A DNA stretch of 64,000 bases, from assembly GCA_965201155.1 (NCBI GenBank), contig OZ241752.1:1-64000 (forward strand), in the 5' to 3' direction. The position numbers were made by a program, and so were the translations under genes. The notes under the pieces were generated by a model. That model made no database searches and was not told the DNA's origin. It worked only from the letters and a program-made list of their open reading frames with translations. Shown here piece by piece: positions 34,579 to 43,786 of the stretch (its first letter is position 1; every line of letters starts with the position of its first letter). The DNA is from JANQOH01 sp965201155 (GTDB taxonomy: Bacteria > Pseudomonadota > Alphaproteobacteria > UBA7887).

Positions 34579-35766
34579 ATGAGCAAGGCGCGCTTGCCAT
34601 GCCCTGAAACCGCGGGCGCAGCAGCGCTGATCGTTGCTGCAGGGCAGGGCGCACGGTTCGGCGGCGCGGCGCCAAAGCAGTATCAACCTCTCGGCGGTGC
34701 CAGCGTACTGGCTCTGGCGGCGCGCGCGTTTGTCAATCACCCGCTGGTCGACCGGGTTCATGTCGTGATTCAACCCGAACACCGTACCCGATATGAGAAG
34801 GCGGTGGCGGGCATCGCGCTGGGAGAGCCGATCATGGGCGGCGCGACCCGCCAGCAATCAGTTCGCAACGGGCTGGAAGCGCTGGCTGCCGCGCCGCCCC
34901 GGTTTGTCATTATTCATGACGCGGCGCGGCCGCTGGTGTCGGCAGACATCATCACCCGCACGCTGGCGGCGCTGGAGGACAGCGCCGGCGCCATCGCGGC
35001 CGCGCCGGCGCGGGATACTCTCAAGCGTTCGGAAGTAAGCGGCTCTGCCGAGATAATTGCCGCGACCGTGCCGCGCGACTCCCTGTGGCTGGCGCAAACG
35101 CCGCAGGCTTTTCGTTATGCGGACATTCTTGCCGCGCACCGCACCGCCGCAGGCATGACGCTGACCGACGATGCGGCGGTGGCCGAACGGGCTGGCATGG
35201 CTGTCGCCCTGGTTGAATCCGATGCCCGTAATTTCAAGATCACGACCCAGGATGATCTGGCGCTTGCGGCACACGTGCTGCCGCGCAGGATTCGTGTGGG
35301 CAGCGGGTTCGATGCCCATCGCTTCGCGGCGGGCGACCATGTCATGCTGTGCGGGGTTTCGGTGCCGCACGGGCAGGGGCTGGCAGGCCATTCCGACGCC
35401 GACGTGGCGTTGCACGCGGTGGTCGATGCGTTGCTGGGCGCTGTTTCCGCAGGAGATATCGGCGCGTGGTTCCCCGCGGATGAAGCCGAATGGGCGGGGC
35501 GCGATTCCGCGTTCTTCATTCGCAGCGCGCGTGAGGCGGTGGCGGAGGCGGGCGGACGCATCGTCCATGTGGATGTAACCGTGATCGGCGAACGCCCGCG
35601 CATTGCTCCGTACAGGGCCGCGATGCGCCGCCGGCTCGCCGGGTTGCTCGAACTCGAGGAAGGCGCCGTGAGCGTGAAGGCAACGACGACAGAGCGGATG
35701 GGATTCACCGGGCGCGGCGAAGGCCTGGCCGCTCAGGCTCTGGCGACGGTCGAGACCCCGGAATGA
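34579..35766 (+). CDS. ispDF: Bifunctional IspD/IspF of the MEP isoprenoid pathway
   Basis: 395 residues. The N-terminal IspD part has LIVAAGQGARFGGAAPKQY and DAARPLV; the C-terminal IspF part begins ~233 with RVGSGFDAHRF (metal ligands Asp and His), GHSDADVALHA and a C-terminal TTTERMGFTGRGEG. It makes CDP-methylerythritol and later cyclises to MEcPP. The fusion is usual in alphaproteobacteria. Overlaps pgpA by four bases. Confidence 0.95.
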   Translation: MSKARLPCPETAGAAALIVAAGQGARFGGAAPKQYQPLGGASVLALAARAFVNHPLVDRVHVVIQPEHRTRYEKAVAGIALGEPIMGGATRQQSVRNGLEALAAAPPRFVIIHDAARPLVSADIITRTLAALEDSAGAIAAAPARDTLKRSEVSGSAEIIAATVPRDSLWLAQTPQAFRYADILAAHRTAAGMTLTDDAAVAERAGMAVALVESDARNFKITTQDDLALAAHVLPRRIRVGSGFDAHRFAAGDHVMLCGVSVPHGQGLAGHSDADVALHAVVDALLGAVSAGDIGAWFPADEAEWAGRDSAFFIRSAREAVAEAGGRIVHVDVTVIGERPRIAPYRAAMRRRLAGLLELEEGAVSVKATTTERMGFTGRGEGLAAQALATVETPE

Positions 35767-36221
35767 AGCTCGATACCGTTCTTGCGACCTGGTTCGGCGC
35801 CGGACTGCTGCCGCGGGCGCCGGGAACATGGGGTTCGCTGGCGGCACTCCCGCCGGCGTTTCTTATTCAGCATCTGTGGGGCCAGGCGGGGCTTGCTGCG
35901 GCGTCGGTGCTCGTGTTTCTTGTCGGTTGGGCGGCCGCCTCGGCATATGAACGCCGCCTCGGCCTGCGCGACCCCGGCGCCATCGTGATCGACGAAGTTG
36001 CCGGGCAATGGCTCACCCTGGCGGCCGTTCCGGCAACAGCCTGGAGCTATGCGGCGGGGTTTGTCCTGTTTCGCGCGGCCGATATTTTCAAGCCATGGCC
36101 GGTTCGCACCGTCGAGCGCCGGCTGCGCGGCGGCCTTGCGGTAATGGCCGACGACATGGCTGCGGCAGTGTATGCCGGCTTTGCTTTGTGGATCATCGGA
36201 GAGATGCATGTTTTCGGCTGA
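35763..36221 (+). CDS. pgpA: Phosphatidylglycerophosphatase A
   Basis: 152 residues, inner-membrane protein with LLPRAPGTWGSLAAL near the N-terminus and IVIDEVAGQW centrally, both PgpA signatures. It dephosphorylates PGP to phosphatidylglycerol. Coupled by ATGA overlap to ispDF and overlapping cinA by 14 bases. Confidence 0.94.
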   Translation: MKLDTVLATWFGAGLLPRAPGTWGSLAALPPAFLIQHLWGQAGLAAASVLVFLVGWAAASAYERRLGLRDPGAIVIDEVAGQWLTLAAVPATAWSYAAGFVLFRAADIFKPWPVRTVERRLRGGLAVMADDMAAAVYAGFALWIIGEMHVFG

Positions 36222-36690
36222 CTTGACAGCGCGCGCGGCGGCGTTGCTCGACCGCTACCGGAGCGAGGGCCGGCGCATTGCCACCGCAGAGTCATGCACC
36301 GGCGGACTGGTGGCGGGGCTGCTGACGGAAATCGCCGGTTCGTCGGACGTCTTCGACCGCGCATTCGTCACCTATTCCAACGACGCGAAAGCCACCTCGG
36401 TCGGCGTGCCGGAAGCGCTGCTGGTCGAGCATGGCGCGGTAAGCGAGCCTGTGGCGCGGGCGATGGCTGAAGGCGCGCTGGACCGCTCTCTGGCGTCAGT
36501 TGCCGTTTCTGTCACCGGAATTGCCGGGCCGGGCGGCGCACGTCCGGGCAAGCCGGTCGGTCTCGTCCATTTCGCGCGTGCGGAGGTGGGCCGCCCGACA
36601 ATGTCCGAGCATCATGTTTTCCCCGGCGGTCGCAGTGCCGTACGCATGGCAACGGTGGCTGCCGCGCTCCACCTTCTGGAAGGCGCGTAA
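36208..36690 (+). CDS. CinA C-terminal domain protein (nicotinamide-nucleotide amidase)
   Basis: 160 residues; IATAESCTGGLVAGLLTEIAG and VTGIAGPGG identify the CinA-C/PncC family, which deamidates NMN in pyridine nucleotide recycling. It lacks the N-terminal molybdopterin-like domain of full CinA. ATG 36208 follows GGAGAGATGC and overlaps the end of pgpA. Last gene of the ispDF-pgpA operon. Confidence 0.9.
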   Translation: MFSADLTARAAALLDRYRSEGRRIATAESCTGGLVAGLLTEIAGSSDVFDRAFVTYSNDAKATSVGVPEALLVEHGAVSEPVARAMAEGALDRSLASVAVSVTGIAGPGGARPGKPVGLVHFARAEVGRPTMSEHHVFPGGRSAVRMATVAAALHLLEGA

Positions 36691-36793
36691 AACAACCGCT
36701 GCTCATTGCTGCCAACCGGATATCTGCGGAGCCAGCCCGGCCGTGACGGCGGACATCCCTCGCATGGTCCTGTGTAATTTCGCAACTTGGTAA

Positions 36794-37270
36794 GTGACTC
36801 TCCGCGCGCCGCCTGCTGTGCTCCCTCGGAGGATACACAGTATTGTTCTTGTTACCCCCCCCCCCCCCCCCTCTCGGTATTTTGGTGATTTTCCGCAGAG
36901 GCAGAGCCGCGCCTCTGGAGCTCTCCTTGCCGGCCTTCTCTTTGCGCTTTCGGTAGCCGGCCAGGGTACGCTCGCACAGAACGCCCCGACGCAGGAGAAT
37001 GAATGTGGCGACCCGCCATCCGGCGGCGGCACGATCACCTGCTGCAAGCAAGGTTCGCTCTGCGCTTCTGACCATCACGCTACCCACCATCTGCCGATCC
37101 TCGCCACACAGCGATCAAACTCGGCTTCAGGATGCCCGGCGATGAGCCGCACAAGGATCGAGGTATCAATTCCCAAGAAACGGGTTATGGCGTTCGTTAC
37201 TGTTCCCGTCATAATCTGTGCGCAACGGTCAGCGATTGTGACTTCTGGTATGATTTGTTGGCTTTTGTGA
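36794..37270 (+). pseudogene. Remnant of a secreted protein after a C17 tract
   Basis: The 666 bases between cinA and the Fic gene hold no intact gene. In this frame a signal-peptide-like stretch (GALLAGLLFALSVAGQGTLAQ) is followed by NECGDPPSGGGTITC, reminiscent of the start of autotransporter passenger domains, then similarity is lost after ~37045. A run of 17 Cs at 36855-36871 lies upstream in the frame. The remaining codons are antisense to a PIN-domain remnant. I regard it as a degenerate 5' fragment, not a working gene; identity is tentative. Confidence 0.35.
37075..37212 (-). pseudogene. VapC/PIN-domain toxin remnant
   Basis: The 45-codon frame contains RFLGIDTSILVRLIAGHPEAE, the N-terminal strand and first acidic residue (Asp of GIDTS) of PIN-domain VapC ribonucleases, then ends after CVARIGRWWVA. 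A complete VapC has ~130 residues, so two thirds are missing. No antitoxin gene is recognisable upstream. A decayed toxin-antitoxin locus next to the Fic gene. Confidence 0.5.
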
Positions 37271-37356
37271 ATCGGAGATATCGATTTCAAGATATTCCGG
37301 TGACGCTAGACGACGCGCAGCGCTGTGCGCATAGCAAGGAATTCGGAGATTGAACC

Positions 37357-38811
37357 GTGTCTCGACAGTGGCGTCGAATTGAAGACTACGAAGTCGATTC
37401 GGCGACGCTGTCGAACAAGGAATTGGCTGCGCTCTCCGGCATCTGGATCGACCGTCGCGCGACAATGGCCGACTCGCAGGGCATGGCAAGGTTCATCGAG
37501 CGGCTCAAACGCGAATGGGCAATAGAAACCGGCCTGATCGAGCGGCTGTATACCCTGGATCGCGGCATCACCGAGTTGCTTATCGAGCACGGCATAAACA
37601 CCGCTCTTGTCCCGCATCGAAACGGGGACAAGTCAGCCGCGCAGATCACTGCCATGATCGGTGATCAGCAGGACGCGATCGAAAGCATTTTTTCGTTCGT
37701 AAAGGGCGACCGCACCCTGTCGACCAGCTATGTCAAGGAGCTGCACAGCCTTTTTACCCGGAACCAGGAATTTGTCGAGGCCCGCGATCAGTTTGGTCAG
37801 AAGATCTCAGTACCTTTAATTCATGGCGACTACAAGAAACTGCCGAACAATCCGACAAGGCGAGACGGTTCCGTACATCACTACTGCCCCCCGGAACATG
37901 TCGCTGCCGAAATGGATCACCTGATCGAACTTCATTCGGGCCATGTTGGGGTTGCACCGGAAGTCGAGGCGGCGTGGCTCCATCACCGTTTCACGCAGAT
38001 CCATCCGTTTCAGGACGGCAATGGGCGTATCGCGAGAGCGCTCGCCACCCTGGTTTTCGTCAAGGCCAACTGGCTGCCTCTGGTCGTACAGGACAGAGAC
38101 CGGAAGACGTACGTCGATGCGCTCGAGTCGGCAGATGATGGTGACCTGAAACCGCTGATTTCTTTTTTTTGCAGTCGGCAAAAGGCGGAATTTTTACGGG
38201 CATTTGGCATCGCGCGCGACACAGGGCGAGCGCTCCGTGTTGAGGTGCGTATCGACTCCATCAAGCAACGGCTCGCGCAACGGCAAGACAGCTTGGAGAA
38301 AGAATGGCAAGCTGCCGTGCCAATCGCCGAACGGCTGCACACCCTGACCAGGGAACGACTGGACCATGTTGCCGCTTCCCTGGATGAGGCGATGAGAAAT
38401 TACGAAGGTTTCGACTGCTTTGTCGACGACGAAAAAGACCAGGATTCTCGCAGCCACTACTTCGGCCGGCAGATTGTTTATTCTGCCAAGACACTAGGAT
38501 ACTACGCGAACTTGCAGCATTACAGGTCGTGGATACGCTTCGTCGCCAAGGATGAAAACCACAGTAACATCCTGATCTCCTTTCACTGCATTGGCCGGGG
38601 TTTCCAGGGAATTCTGGTTTGTTCGGGTACCTGGTTTTCTCGGACACTGACCGATGACGGCAGCTGCGAAACCGGGGGCGAGAATACCCTCAGTGATGAG
38701 GTATTTCAGTTCAACTACAAGGAGAGCTTTGAAGATGTTGAGATGCGCTTCCACGATTGGCTTGAAGGTGTGATCGAGCGCGGACTGGCGCTGTGGGAAG
38801 CTGCGCTTTGA
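37357..38811 (+). CDS. Fic-domain protein (putative AMPylase)
   Basis: 484 residues with the Fic core motif HPFQDGNGRIAR (about residues 217-228), containing the catalytic His, Asp, Asn and Arg; such proteins transfer AMP or other nucleotides to target proteins. GTG 37357 follows GGAGA. The N-terminal ~100 residues are helical; I do not find a clear inhibitory S/T-x-x-x-E-G/N helix. The C-terminal ~200 residues are not recognised. Codon use and GC are lower than in the flanks, and the gene sits beside decayed toxin-like sequence, suggesting horizontal acquisition. Confidence 0.88.
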   Translation: MSRQWRRIEDYEVDSATLSNKELAALSGIWIDRRATMADSQGMARFIERLKREWAIETGLIERLYTLDRGITELLIEHGINTALVPHRNGDKSAAQITAMIGDQQDAIESIFSFVKGDRTLSTSYVKELHSLFTRNQEFVEARDQFGQKISVPLIHGDYKKLPNNPTRRDGSVHHYCPPEHVAAEMDHLIELHSGHVGVAPEVEAAWLHHRFTQIHPFQDGNGRIARALATLVFVKANWLPLVVQDRDRKTYVDALESADDGDLKPLISFFCSRQKAEFLRAFGIARDTGRALRVEVRIDSIKQRLAQRQDSLEKEWQAAVPIAERLHTLTRERLDHVAASLDEAMRNYEGFDCFVDDEKDQDSRSHYFGRQIVYSAKTLGYYANLQHYRSWIRFVAKDENHSNILISFHCIGRGFQGILVCSGTWFSRTLTDDGSCETGGENTLSDEVFQFNYKESFEDVEMRFHDWLEGVIERGLALWEAAL

Positions 38812-38834
38812 CACTGGGCAGCCTGTCAAGATCG

Positions 38835-39401
38835 CTATCGGTATGGCTCGACCAGGGATTGCAGCGCGGTGACGGGACTGGCGGGAATGGTGACGAGGAG
38901 GTCCTCGCCATGTGCCGCTGCAAAAAGCTCGTCGGAGTCGCGTGCCAACCGTCCTATGGAATAGCGCGCCAGCGGGCGGTCTTCTTGCGGGCGGTAAAGA
39001 ACGACGAACAAGGCCGGCGGCGCCAGGCCGCGCGCTTCCGGATCACGGAGAGGCCCGCGTGTTTCGACGATCGGAATGTCGGTGAAAGCGCCCAGCGTGG
39101 CAGCGATGCGGGCCGAGGCATCGGCGTCGCGCAAATGTTCGTGGGCGGCGCTGTCGCTGCCGGGCGCGTGGGTATGATAGAACCACAACCCGTCCGCGCC
39201 GCGCTCGAAACGGTGATAGGCGCCGGCGGTGACAATCTCGACGGCGCCCAGTTCCGCAAACTCGGCAGTGATGAAGCGTTGCTGCGCTACTGGCAGCGGC
39301 GCCTGTTCGCCACGCTTGAAAACCAGTATGCCGGCCAGCAGCAGGGCGAACAGCGCCCATATGACAAGCAGCGAACGGCGGCGCGTCACCGTTGGCGCCA
39401 C
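38835..39401 (-). CDS. DUF4340-like membrane-anchored protein
   Basis: 188 residues: one N-terminal transmembrane helix (LLVIWALFALLLAGILVF) then a soluble domain. Downstream of and overlapping a GldG-like gene (16 bases), the position where DUF4340 proteins occur in such ABC operons; the short length fits a single DUF4340 repeat. Function unknown; probably an extracytoplasmic accessory of the transporter. Confidence 0.65.
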   Translation of the reverse strand: MAPTVTRRRSLLVIWALFALLLAGILVFKRGEQAPLPVAQQRFITAEFAELGAVEIVTAGAYHRFERGADGLWFYHTHAPGSDSAAHEHLRDADASARIAATLGAFTDIPIVETRGPLRDPEARGLAPPALFVVLYRPQEDRPLARYSIGRLARDSDELFAAAHGEDLLVTIPASPVTALQSLVEPYR

Positions 39402-41011
39402 CAGACGGCCGTGCCGACCAGCGCCAGAACCAGCGGCAGGAAAAACACCGCGAGAAAGAACGTCCCCTTCATCTGGCGGTTGGTGAAACTGATACGGGGA
39501 AGTTCGCGGGTACGCGGCTCGATACCGATCAGATTTTCCTGCCTGGCAAGATAATTCACAGCATTGAGAAACAGATTGCCATTGCCGAGAATGTGAAAGA
39601 ACGAGTTGGTCGCGAAATCGGAATCGCCGACGATAATCACCCGCGACCGCTCTTCGGCCCGCATGGGCGGCTCTGCATCCGCTCCGGGGCTCGGGTCGCG
39701 CACCAGCGATTGCACCATGCGCACGTCTTCTTCCGATACCGGCCGCTTGTTCGCCGCCACCATGAGTGTCAGCGGCCCTCTTGAATCTTCCCCTTCATCG
39801 AATGCCACGCGTTCGTTTGAGGTTTCCCCAAAGCTGTTGAGCGATGAGTTGATGACCGGCGTGACTGCCGCGCCCGCCACCCGGCGGCCCGGCTTCAGCG
39901 AACGCACCCCGGGGAAGAAGGTCAGCGGCAAGTCCCGCGTCACCTGATGATTGTTGTATTGCGTCACTGCCGGCGAGGAACGATCGGCGGCGAAGTGATG
40001 CGAGGGGTCGATCACCAGCGTACTTTCGAGCACCACGCCATAGTCGCCGAATACGGGTTCGAGGCCTGTTTCGGTGAAGGGGTCAATCATGAACAGCGCG
40101 TCTCCGCCCTGGGCGAGAAAGTGCCGCAGTACGGTCACTTCCGAGTCCAGAATGGGGCTGCGCGGTCCCGGCACGACCAGCACTGCACAGCCTTCCAGTG
40201 CCGCGCCGCCGTCTTTCAGGATCGACACCGGGCGGATCGTGTAGTTGAGTTCTTCCAGGCTGTTCGCAGCCTTGGCGAGGCCGTGGGTTTCGTGCAGCAC
40301 ATATTGCACGCCCGTGCCGTGGGTATGGTCGGCCTGCGATTCCACATGGTCATGCGCTTCCTTGCTGTATGGGTCGGCTTCGCCATGGCCGGTGAGGAAA
40401 CACACTTCCTGCGTTGCGCCCTGGGAGACGCGAAGAATGCCGTTGATGATATCTGCTTCCAGTTCGCCGTTCACATCCACGCGCCGGCCTTCACTGGTCA
40501 TCACTGAAGTGCCGGGAAAGCGCACACTGTGCATGCGTGCCATGGCCGGGTTCAGCGCCGGGTCGTGAAACTCGACGGTCACAAGGTCGGTCTCGGCGGC
40601 GATCTGGCGGTAGCGGTTGATCGTCTCGCCCATCAGGTGGCTGTGGAAAAACACGATATGAATGGGCTTTTCCAGTCTTTGCAGTACGGCAACGGATTTG
40701 TCGGACAGGGAATAAAGCCCGGCCGCGGTGAGGTCGTAACGCAGCGGGGTATTCGCGGACAGCCACGCCAGCAGGGCGATAATTCCGACGACGCCGGATG
40801 TATAAAGCGCAATTTCCACCCGTCGGCGGCGCACAAGGCTCGCCAGTTCGGCGCGCAACAGGAAACCCCCGGCGGCAGCGAGCACCGTCCCTGTCAGCGC
40901 CAGGACAATGATGACAGGCAAGGTTTCGTAATAGACGAACTTGATCGCCAGCGCCGCCAGCCACAGCAGTGCTCCGGCCAGCAGCAGCGGTCCGCCGAAT
41001 TTCGCGCTCAT
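39386..41011 (-). CDS. GldG-like ABC transporter auxiliary protein
   Basis: 541 residues. Two transmembrane helices near the N-terminus, a large extracytoplasmic domain resembling the GldG/IFT52-like fold (LYSLSDKSVAVLQRLEKPI, FLTGHGEADP, ALFMIDPF, RVIIVGDSDFATN) and a C-terminal helix. Start ATG 41011, five bases from the permease stop, is preferred over codons further upstream, which are antisense to the permease. With the upstream ATPase and permease it forms a Gld-type ABC system; outside Bacteroidetes such systems are not linked to gliding and their substrate is unknown. Confidence 0.82.
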   Translation of the reverse strand: MSAKFGGPLLLAGALLWLAALAIKFVYYETLPVIIVLALTGTVLAAAGGFLLRAELASLVRRRRVEIALYTSGVVGIIALLAWLSANTPLRYDLTAAGLYSLSDKSVAVLQRLEKPIHIVFFHSHLMGETINRYRQIAAETDLVTVEFHDPALNPAMARMHSVRFPGTSVMTSEGRRVDVNGELEADIINGILRVSQGATQEVCFLTGHGEADPYSKEAHDHVESQADHTHGTGVQYVLHETHGLAKAANSLEELNYTIRPVSILKDGGAALEGCAVLVVPGPRSPILDSEVTVLRHFLAQGGDALFMIDPFTETGLEPVFGDYGVVLESTLVIDPSHHFAADRSSPAVTQYNNHQVTRDLPLTFFPGVRSLKPGRRVAGAAVTPVINSSLNSFGETSNERVAFDEGEDSRGPLTLMVAANKRPVSEEDVRMVQSLVRDPSPGADAEPPMRAEERSRVIIVGDSDFATNSFFHILGNGNLFLNAVNYLARQENLIGIEPRTRELPRISFTNRQMKGTFFLAVFFLPLVLALVGTAVWWRQR

Positions 41012-41015
41012 GGGG

Positions 41016-41723
41016 CTATCGTCTCCACTGCAGCCAGCCGGCATTGAGCGAGAGTGCGATGGCCGCGACGGCAAGATAGAATCCCACCGCCTCGCTGGTC
41101 ACGAGACCGCGGATGAAAGTCCCGTAATGGTCGGAGAATGAAAGATATCCGAACAGGCTCCAGAGGATCGTCGAGGACTGGAAGTTTTGCAGATTGCCGA
41201 TGAACCAGAAGCCGAGCAGGGTGGCTACCGCCGTCAGCGCGGCGATGATCTGGTTCTGGGTAAGCGCCGAAAACAACTGCCCCAGAGCGAGGCATGCGGC
41301 GCCAAGCAGCAGAAAACCGAGATAACCGGCCACGATAGTTGTCGTTTCCGGTTCCGAAAACAGATAGATGGGGATCAAATCGATCATCGTACCGAGCGCC
41401 ATGAGGAGGAGAATGGTCATCGCGCCCATGAACTTGGCGATGGCGATTTGCCACGGCGTAAGCGGCAGGGTCAGCAGAAGCTCCATGGTTCTGCCGCTCC
41501 ATTCGCCGGCAAACAGGCGCATGGAGATGGCAGGGCAAACCACGGTCAGCAGGATGCCCATGTTCTGGAAAGTCTCATCCATGGTGGCCGTGCCGCCGAG
41601 AAACACGTTGTAGGTGTAGAAATAGCCGGTCCCGACGAGGAACACGGCAATCACGAAATAGGCGATGGGAGAGCGGAAATAGTGCCGCATCTCCTTGCGG
41701 TACAGCGCCCAGATTCCGCTCAT
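41016..41723 (-). CDS. ABC transporter permease, GldF/ABC-2 type
   Basis: 235 residues with six predicted transmembrane helices and the ABC-2 style RLFAGEWSGRTMELLLTLPLT loop. Starts four bases before the ATPase stop and is followed closely by the GldG-like gene. Inner-membrane component of the Gld-like transporter. Confidence 0.87.
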   Translation of the reverse strand: MSGIWALYRKEMRHYFRSPIAYFVIAVFLVGTGYFYTYNVFLGGTATMDETFQNMGILLTVVCPAISMRLFAGEWSGRTMELLLTLPLTPWQIAIAKFMGAMTILLLMALGTMIDLIPIYLFSEPETTTIVAGYLGFLLLGAACLALGQLFSALTQNQIIAALTAVATLLGFWFIGNLQNFQSSTILWSLFGYLSFSDHYGTFIRGLVTSEAVGFYLAVAAIALSLNAGWLQWRR

Positions 41724-42676
41724 GGCTGCGCCTCGGTGCTGTCGGAGGCGCGCACATAGCGCAGGAATATGTTTTCCAGCGTCGGTTCGCGGCGCTGCAT
41801 GAGATGCAGGTCCCAGGGCCCGGCGACGGCGCGGGCGATCCGCGCCTCTATACCGCTGCGGTCATCGACGGCGCATTCCACGGTGATCATGTCCGGTCGT
41901 TCTTCAAGGGGGGACACCTGCACGCCGCGTACACCGTCAAGCGCAAGCAATGCGTCGTGCACCGGTTCCGCTGGCGCCGTCATGCGCAGCGACACGATAT
42001 TGGTTTCCTCCACGGCATTTCGCAGCCCCGTCGGCGTGTCGATAGCAAGCAGCCGGCCGTGATTGATGATGGCGACGCGCTGGCAGATCAGCGTCACTTC
42101 GGGCAGGATGTGGGTGCTCAGCAGCACTGTATGGCCGGCGCCGAACGCGCGGATCACCTCCCGCGTTTCCAGTATCTGTCCGGGGTCGAGGCCGATGGTC
42201 GGCTCGTCGAGCAACAGGACTTCCGGCTGGCCGAGCAGCGCCTGCGCCAGGCCCACGCGCTGGCGGTAGCCCTTCGACAGCTTGAAAATCTCGCGCTGGA
42301 ACACCGCTTCCAGCCGGCAGGCCGCGCTCACGCGCTCCAGTTCCGGGGCGACGCGCGGTTTCGGCACGCCTTTCACGCGGGCAACAAATGAGAGATAGGA
42401 CTGGACATCGAGCGTGTCATAGAGGGGCGGCTGCTCCGGCAGATAGCCGATATGCCGCGCGGCGGCGATATTCTGCGTTGCCATGTCGTAGCCGGCGACG
42501 GTCACACTGCCTTCGGTGGCGGCCGTGAAGCCGGCGATCATGCGCAATGTGGTGGTCTTTCCGGCCCCGTTCGGCCCCAGAAACCCGACGATTTCGTCGC
42601 GCGCTACCGTGAAGGACAGCGCGTGAATGATGGTTTTCGAACCGTAACGCTTCGAAACCGACTCAAGGGAGATCAT
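41720..42676 (-). CDS. ABC transporter ATP-binding protein, GldA-like
   Basis: 318 residues: Walker A GPNGAGKTT, signature LSKGYRQRVGLAQ, Walker B VLLLDEP, switch His in LLSTHIL, and a C-terminal extension typical of GldA/NosF-type ATPases. First gene of a four-gene operon (ATPase, permease, GldG-like, DUF4340-like). Confidence 0.9.
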   Translation of the reverse strand: MISLESVSKRYGSKTIIHALSFTVARDEIVGFLGPNGAGKTTTLRMIAGFTAATEGSVTVAGYDMATQNIAAARHIGYLPEQPPLYDTLDVQSYLSFVARVKGVPKPRVAPELERVSAACRLEAVFQREIFKLSKGYRQRVGLAQALLGQPEVLLLDEPTIGLDPGQILETREVIRAFGAGHTVLLSTHILPEVTLICQRVAIINHGRLLAIDTPTGLRNAVEETNIVSLRMTAPAEPVHDALLALDGVRGVQVSPLEERPDMITVECAVDDRSGIEARIARAVAGPWDLHLMQRREPTLENIFLRYVRASDSTEAQP

Positions 42677-42706
42677 GGCAGCGCGGGATTCGGAACGGGT
42701 AAGGTG

Positions 42707-42735
42707 AAGGCCCTCCCGGACAGGGGGAGGGCCTT
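42707..42735 (-). terminator. Hairpin between the MBL hydrolase and the ABC operon
   Basis: AAGGCCCTCCC and GGGAGGGCCTT form an 11-bp perfect stem with a 7-base loop, 39 bases beyond the hydrolase stop (minus strand). No strong T run follows, so termination may be weak or partly Rho-aided. Confidence 0.6.
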
Positions 42736-42773
42736 CGGCAGATTCCTTGCAGGAGACTTACGAGCGGCAGTGG

Positions 42774-43622
42774 TCAGTCATACCACTTTTCACCCATCGA
42801 GTCGTACTGCCGGATGCTGTGGCCGAACCAGAGCGGCGCGTTCTCGAGGTCGCGCATCTTGGTCAGGCGGTTGACTGACTTGAAATAGTCCAGCACGCTG
42901 TAGTTGAGGCCGGCAGGATGGCCTTCCAGATTTTCTTCCATCCAGATGGCGTCCTGCGAAAGCAGAACCGTGCCAGTGTTGGGAAGCTTCACCTTGACCG
43001 ACTGATGGCCAAGTGTGTGGCCGGGAGTGGAGAGCACCATCACCGTGCCGTCGCCGAACAGGTCATAGTCGCCTTCGAGCGCGAGATAGTCGAAATCGCG
43101 CGCCTCGTCATAGTCCGCCATGATGTGGGCGCCGGACGGGCGCTGGAATTTCTCCGGCCACCAGGCCTGATAGAGTTCCTTCTGCTGAATCACATGGATC
43201 GCGTTCGGGAACATTTCGATATTGGCGATATGGTCGAGATGCGAATGCGACGTGATAACAGCCTTCACCTGGTCGACAGTATAGCCAAGCTTTTCGAGCT
43301 GGCGGTCGATGACGTCGTCGCGAGTCTGGCTCGGCCGGAGGAACCCGCACGCGCCTTCCGACCAGTGCGAGGTGCAATTGCCGTCAGAGATGGCGACATT
43401 GTTGCCCGTGTCGTAAACGACAACACCCAACGGATGATCAATGATCCACATGTTGATGGGGATCAGGATGTCACGCGCTTCCGGATAGGTCGGAATAAGC
43501 CCCTGAATGTTGAACGGGCCAAACTTGCCGCTGGCCGTCCAATACAGCTTCTGCGCGGAGGCAGACGATGCGCAGATGCCGAGCGCGGCGAAGAGCGCCG
43601 CAACGACTCCCAGCCTTTTCAT
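42774..43622 (-). CDS. Secreted metallo-beta-lactamase-fold hydrolase (lactonase-like)
   Basis: 282 residues with a cleavable signal peptide (ALGICASSASAQ). Zinc motif SHSHLDH, further ligands in TPGHTLGH and LLSQDA, and a C-terminal FGHS. The subfamily resembles N-acyl homoserine lactonases such as AttM/AiiB, but export to the periplasm and lack of context leave the substrate open. Single gene with its own ~160-base upstream gap and a hairpin after it. Confidence 0.85.
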   Translation of the reverse strand: MKRLGVVAALFAALGICASSASAQKLYWTASGKFGPFNIQGLIPTYPEARDILIPINMWIIDHPLGVVVYDTGNNVAISDGNCTSHWSEGACGFLRPSQTRDDVIDRQLEKLGYTVDQVKAVITSHSHLDHIANIEMFPNAIHVIQQKELYQAWWPEKFQRPSGAHIMADYDEARDFDYLALEGDYDLFGDGTVMVLSTPGHTLGHQSVKVKLPNTGTVLLSQDAIWMEENLEGHPAGLNYSVLDYFKSVNRLTKMRDLENAPLWFGHSIRQYDSMGEKWYD

Positions 43623-43786
43623 GAAAAACCCTCCTCATTGTCATGACCAACCGCCTGCGCGAAAAAGTGGCGCTACAGACGGCTCCGCTCGGCGGCCAGC
43701 CGGCGGAAACATCGCAAATTATGACAAAATGTGGGCGCGGCGCAAGCCAAACCTGGCCGCGCCGGGCGGAAACCCCGATGAATTTG

